Part shown: positions 60,589-64,000 of the stretch, piece after piece | Numbering within the stretch: position 1 is the first letter of the stretch | Layout: each line of letters starts with the position of its first letter | Source: Shewanella holmiensis | GTDB lineage: Bacteria > Pseudomonadota > Gammaproteobacteria > Enterobacterales > Shewanellaceae | DNA: 64,000 nucleotides | NCBI RefSeq assembly: GCF_025370255.1 | Contig: NZ_JAMTCD010000003.1 | Span: forward strand, 1-64,000 | Direction: 5' to 3' | Made by a program: the position numbers and the translations under genes | The notes under the pieces: model-generated | What the model saw: only the letters and a program-made list of their open reading frames with translations | Told to the model about the DNA's origin: nothing | Database searches by the model: none

Positions 60589-61725
60589 TTAGCCTAAACG
60601 GAATATCAATCGTGTGTCTTGGCCGACATTTCGCTTATCTTTTAAGACTATTTTAGGGATCATGTCCATCGTCTGATAATTGGGCAGCAACAACATATCT
60701 CGTCCTTCACTCCCCATTATTTTATCTGCTTGGTATAACACAAGCTCATCCGCTAAATTTTGTTCAATAAAACTACCTGAAAGCGTTGCACCCGCTTCAA
60801 TCATAACACTATTACAACTAACGCCGAGATGCTGTAATAACTCAGTTAAGCAAACGCGCCCTTGCGAGTTAGCATTAACTCTTAGTAAGCTGACATGTTG
60901 AGCAAATGAGCATTTTACCTCATCAGAATAATCACGCGTGGAGACCAACAAAATCGGACTTTGAATGTTAAATAACTTAAACGATGAGGTTAGGCGGGCC
61001 TTTGAATCCAACACAACCCTTAATGGCTGATGTAGAGATGAGGGTAACAGTGAGCTTTTCAAGCTACCTAATTGCTCATAACGGACATTTAGGCTGGGAT
61101 CATCGGCTAATATCGTTTCAACACCAGTAATAAGTGCACAATGACGGGCGCGCATTTTTTGCACATCATCACGGGCAGTCGCGCCCGTTATCCACTTGGA
61201 TTCACCATTGTTAAGGGCTGTTTTGCCGTCTAAACTGGCTGCAACTTTTACAGTTACCCAGGGAAATCCGGTTCTCATGCGTTTCATGAAGCCGAGGTTC
61301 AACTCAAATGCTTCAGATTCTAATAAACCTACGTCAACTTGAATGCCAGCATCTCGCAACATGTTAATACCGTTACCCGCCACTTGGGGATTTGCATCTT
61401 TAACAGCAATAACAACCCGAGCAACTTTAGCATTAATCAACCCTAATGCGCAGGGCGGCGTACGGCCATAATGACTGCAAGGTTCCAAGGTAACATAAGC
61501 CGTTGCACCTTCGGTTTTGTGACCATTAGCAGCAGCATGGGCTAACGCGTTAACTTCAGCATGACCTTGACCAGCCACTTGATGATAACCTTCACCAATA
61601 ATCTGACCGTTTTGCACCAAAACACAACCTACACAAGGATTGGGGCGGGTGGTGTACAGTCCTTTGCGAGCCAATTGAATAGCTCGACTCATCATTTGGG
61701 TATCAAAAACACTCACGTAAGCCAT
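60589..61725 (-). CDS. ribD: Bifunctional riboflavin deaminase/reductase RibD
   Basis: RibD deaminates the pyrimidine intermediate and reduces its ribosyl side chain. From ATG 61725 the product has 378 residues; TTG 61731 is in frame but not needed. The N-terminal deaminase domain has the zinc motif GQGHAEVNAL and LEPCSHYGRTPPC with the GLINAKVARVVIA that follows. The C-terminal reductase domain has KVAASLDGKTALNNGESKWITG and VMIEAGATLSGSFI. Both domains look active. It starts 24 bases after nrdR, so the two are probably one unit. Confidence 0.96.
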   Translation of the reverse strand: MAYVSVFDTQMMSRAIQLARKGLYTTRPNPCVGCVLVQNGQIIGEGYHQVAGQGHAEVNALAHAAANGHKTEGATAYVTLEPCSHYGRTPPCALGLINAKVARVVIAVKDANPQVAGNGINMLRDAGIQVDVGLLESEAFELNLGFMKRMRTGFPWVTVKVAASLDGKTALNNGESKWITGATARDDVQKMRARHCALITGVETILADDPSLNVRYEQLGSLKSSLLPSSLHQPLRVVLDSKARLTSSFKLFNIQSPILLVSTRDYSDEVKCSFAQHVSLLRVNANSQGRVCLTELLQHLGVSCNSVMIEAGATLSGSFIEQNLADELVLYQADKIMGSEGRDMLLLPNYQTMDMIPKIVLKDKRNVGQDTRLIFRLG

Positions 61726-61754
61726 ACACAAAATACTCAGTGGATTTTACACAT

Positions 61755-62204
61755 TTACTTTTGTAACTTAGCGATAGCCTCGCCAAATTGAGAGACATCT
61801 TCAAAAGCACGATAAACCGATGCAAAACGAATATAAGCCACTTTATCTAGGCTCATTAATTGTTCCATCATCAAGTTACCAATCATTTCAGAATCAATTT
61901 CACGCTCACCTGTCGCGCGTAAAGTGGATTTAATTTTGGTAATCGCCTGTTCTATCTCATCCATCGACACGGGGCGTTTTTCAACCGCTCGGAGCATGCC
62001 ACCACGTAATTTTTCTTCGTCAAATGGCTGACGACTGCCATCACGTTTTATCACTCTGGGCATAACCAGTTCAGCCCCTTCAAACGTGGTGAAACGCTCA
62101 TGGCATTCAGTGCATTCGCGACGACGGCGAACTTGGTGACCATCGGCCACCAAACGCGAATCGATAACTTTAGTGTCTGTCGCGCTACAAAAAGGACAAT
62201 GCAT
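61755..62204 (-). CDS. nrdR: Transcriptional repressor NrdR
   Basis: NrdR binds ribonucleotide reductase promoters and represses them according to bound ATP or dATP. The 149-residue protein has an N-terminal zinc ribbon ([11 protein letters not shown] with Cys3 and Cys6, then [11 protein letters not shown]) and an ATP-cone ([29 protein letters not shown]). The C-terminal [20 protein letters not shown] is typical. Length equals E. coli NrdR (149). Followed by ribD, and preceded by the glyA terminator. Confidence 0.97.
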   Translation of the reverse strand: MHCPFCSATDTKVIDSRLVADGHQVRRRRECTECHERFTTFEGAELVMPRVIKRDGSRQPFDEEKLRGGMLRAVEKRPVSMDEIEQAITKIKSTLRATGEREIDSEMIGNLMMEQLMSLDKVAYIRFASVYRAFEDVSQFGEAIAKLQK

Positions 62205-62220
62205 TGAACCTCCACAAAAT

Positions 62221-62248
62221 AAAATGGCCGCTAAAATTAGCGGCCATT
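62221..62248 (-). terminator. glyA terminator
   Basis: On the minus strand AATGGCCGCTAA-TTT-TAGCGGCCATT runs into TTATTTT. It lies between glyA and nrdR. Confidence 0.85.
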
Positions 62249-62333
62249 AAAGTTTATCCTATTTGTTCATCAAGGTTAAGCTAACCTTTGGCTCAGCTTA
62301 CACTCTGAACATAGAATCAAGTCTAAAACAGAA

Positions 62334-63587
62334 TTACCCGTAAACTGGGAATTTGGCACATAAAGCCAATACTTGGCCTTTAACGCGCTCAATGACAGCT
62401 TGATTTTGGGCATCATCTAAAATGTCACAAATCCAACCCGTTAACTCTTTCGCTTCAGCTTCTTTGAAACCACGACGCGTGATTGCAGGTGAACCGATAC
62501 GGATACCTGAAGTCACAAAAGGTGAACGTGGATCATTTGGCACTGAGTTTTTGTTCACGGTAATGTTAGCGCTACCTAATGCGGCATCAGCTTCTTTACC
62601 GGTCAATTCACGACCGATTAAATCAACTAGCATCAAGTGGTTTTCTGTACCGCCAGACACAATTTTGTATCCGCGAGCTAAAAACACTTCAACCATCGCT
62701 TTAGCATTTTTAACAACTTGCTGCTGGTACACTTTAAACTCAGGCTCTAATGCTTCTTTAAAGGCTACCGCTTTACCGGCGATAACATGCATTAATGGAC
62801 CACCCTGGCCGCCAGGAAATACCGCTGAGTTTAATTTTTTATATAAATCTTCATCATCAGCAGCAGAGATAATGATACCACCACGTGGGCCTGCTAATGT
62901 TTTATGTGTTGTTGACGTCACTACGTGCGCATGTGGCACTGGGTTTGGATAAACGCCAGCAGCGATTAAGCCTGCAACGTGAGCCATATCAACAAAGAAG
63001 TATGCGCCAATTTTATCAGCAATTTCACGCATTCTAGCCCAATCAACAACACCAGAATAAGCCGAGAAACCACCGATCATCATTTTAGGTTTATGCTCAA
63101 CAGCCAAACGTTCCATTTCGTCGTAGTCAATTTGACCAGACTCATCAATACCGTAAGGAATGATGTTATATAACTTACCAGAAAAGTTTACTGGTGAACC
63201 GTGTGTTAAGTGACCACCATGAGCCAGATTCATCCCTAATACTGTATCACCAGGCTTCAACAATGCCATAAATACAGCGCTGTTTGCTTGGGAACCTGAA
63301 TGAGGCTGAACGTTGGCGTAAGTTGCGCCAAATAATTCTTTAGCACGCTCAATGGCTAACGTTTCAACTACGTCAACATACTCACACCCACCGTAGTAAC
63401 GCTTACCAGGATAACCTTCAGCATACTTATTGGTTAACTGAGAACCTTGCGCTTCCATTACACGTGGACTGGTGTAGTTTTCAGATGCAATTAATTCGAT
63501 GTGCTCTTCTTGGCGACAAGTTTCATCTTCAATGGCTTTAAATAATTCTGGATCGTAATCCGCAATATTCATCGCTTTCTTAAGCAT
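62334..63587 (-). CDS. glyA: Serine hydroxymethyltransferase
   Basis: GlyA transfers a one-carbon unit from serine to tetrahydrofolate, giving glycine. From ATG 63587 the protein has 417 residues ([20 protein letters not shown]), with GGAG 5-6 bases upstream; the 21-codon upstream extension is rejected. Motifs: [66 protein letters not shown] and [14 protein letters not shown] with PLP Lys229. Length and numbering equal the E. coli enzyme. No riboswitch was recognised upstream. Confidence 0.98.
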   Translation of the reverse strand: MLKKAMNIADYDPELFKAIEDETCRQEEHIELIASENYTSPRVMEAQGSQLTNKYAEGYPGKRYYGGCEYVDVVETLAIERAKELFGATYANVQPHSGSQANSAVFMALLKPGDTVLGMNLAHGGHLTHGSPVNFSGKLYNIIPYGIDESGQIDYDEMERLAVEHKPKMMIGGFSAYSGVVDWARMREIADKIGAYFFVDMAHVAGLIAAGVYPNPVPHAHVVTSTTHKTLAGPRGGIIISAADDEDLYKKLNSAVFPGGQGGPLMHVIAGKAVAFKEALEPEFKVYQQQVVKNAKAMVEVFLARGYKIVSGGTENHLMLVDLIGRELTGKEADAALGSANITVNKNSVPNDPRSPFVTSGIRIGSPAITRRGFKEAEAKELTGWICDILDDAQNQAVIERVKGQVLALCAKFPVYG

Positions 63588-64000
63588 GGTGACTCCAACG
63601 ATAGGTTTTATAGTAGTAGGGTTGCGCGGTATTCTACTCTGCAAATGCAAACAATCCCAGCCTTACAGCATGAATTTAGTTACTTATGAGCAATAGAAAA
63701 TCTCATGCGAAAATGAAATAGATGATTTTATTCATAAACTTAATGTTTTTATTGTAAAAAACTTTTGATGATTAGATTCATAGATAGCTTAAAACAGTCA
63801 CTAAAAACACTGTTCTACTTTTGATACCTAAAAGGGCTAATTCTTAAAAGAAGCCTATACAGAGTAGCTGCATAAAATTCTGTATTTATGCATTATCTAA
63901 CATATTCTTGCTCATCACTATCACCGCCTATTACTTAATTCCCCCTGAAACCTTGATACATAGACTTAGTGCTCAAGGTTTCATAATGATAAAAAACACC
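63588..64000. other. Non-coding region upstream of glyA
   Basis: The 413-base stretch is strongly AT-rich and holds the glyA promoter but no gene that can be supported. Near its end an 11-base inverted repeat TGAAACCTTGA/TCAAGGTTTCA (63946-63956 and 63973-63983) could fold. Any gene starting at the far end would lie outside the window. Confidence 0.4.

Noticed and set aside
59796..60600. FMN riboswitch near the riboflavin genes
   Set aside because: No long structured leader with the conserved RFN core; spacers between these genes are short.

Overview
The window is chromosomal DNA of a gammaproteobacterium, almost certainly a Shewanella (Alteromonadales). The basis is gene order and protein character: nrdR-ribD-ribE-ribBX-ribH-nusB-thiL-pgpA, the block relA-mazG-pyrG-eno-ftsB-ispD-ispF-truD-surE-pcm-nlpD-rpoS, rlmD divergent from barA, and recA-alaS-csrA-tRNA(Ser/Arg). 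The species cannot be fixed from this sequence alone. The DNA is moderately AT-rich and nearly all of it is conserved core genome.

Layout. 1-397: the end of an IS4-type insertion sequence, cut by the window edge. 458-9113 (minus strand): a secreted tricorn-like S41 protease; an operon of a von Willebrand-A lipoprotein, an ECF sigma factor and a single-span membrane protein that is probably its anti-sigma factor; and two tandem paralogous periplasmic solute-binding-like proteins. 9516-11089 (plus): purE-purK, ending in a 61-bp near-perfect hairpin shared with a convergent chemotaxis receptor. 11173-18817 (minus): chemotaxis receptor, lytic-transglycosylase-like lipoprotein, small lipoprotein, gshA, M16 zinc peptidase and yqaA; the last three appear to start at TTG. 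19106-20356 (plus): a dicarboxylate/amino acid:cation symporter. 20860-24035 (minus): the sodium-pumping decarboxylase genes oadG-oadA-oadB. 24836-25485: six tRNA genes (4 Arg-ACG, 2 Ser-GCT) behind a stable-RNA type promoter. 25719-30434 (minus): csrA, alaS, recA, without the lysC and recX genes often found between them. 30764-33346 (plus): mutS. 33628-47768 (minus): stress, isoprenoid, nucleotide and stringent-response genes from rpoS to rlmD. 47870-51329 (plus): barA and a YjaG-family gene. 51537-51805: a 269-bp non-coding element with 19-bp terminal inverted repeats (MITE-like). 52100-56115 (plus): an AEC-family permease, SOS-controlled recN and an unrecognised membrane-anchored protein. 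56137-63587 (minus): pgpA, thiL, nusB, riboflavin genes, nrdR, glyA.

Functional links. BarA (through UvrY and small RNAs), CsrA, RpoS and RelA are all encoded here, so much of the post-transcriptional and stationary-phase circuitry lies in one stretch. recA and recN both carry LexA operators over their promoters. The ribD, ribE, ribBX and ribH genes make riboflavin, with a GTP cyclohydrolase-like domain in RibBX that has lost its zinc cysteines.

No CRISPR array, prophage, toxin-antitoxin pair or defence island was found. The least explained pieces are the sigma/VWA operon, the tandem solute-binding-like paralogues, the MITE-like element and the emptied gaps beside alaS.
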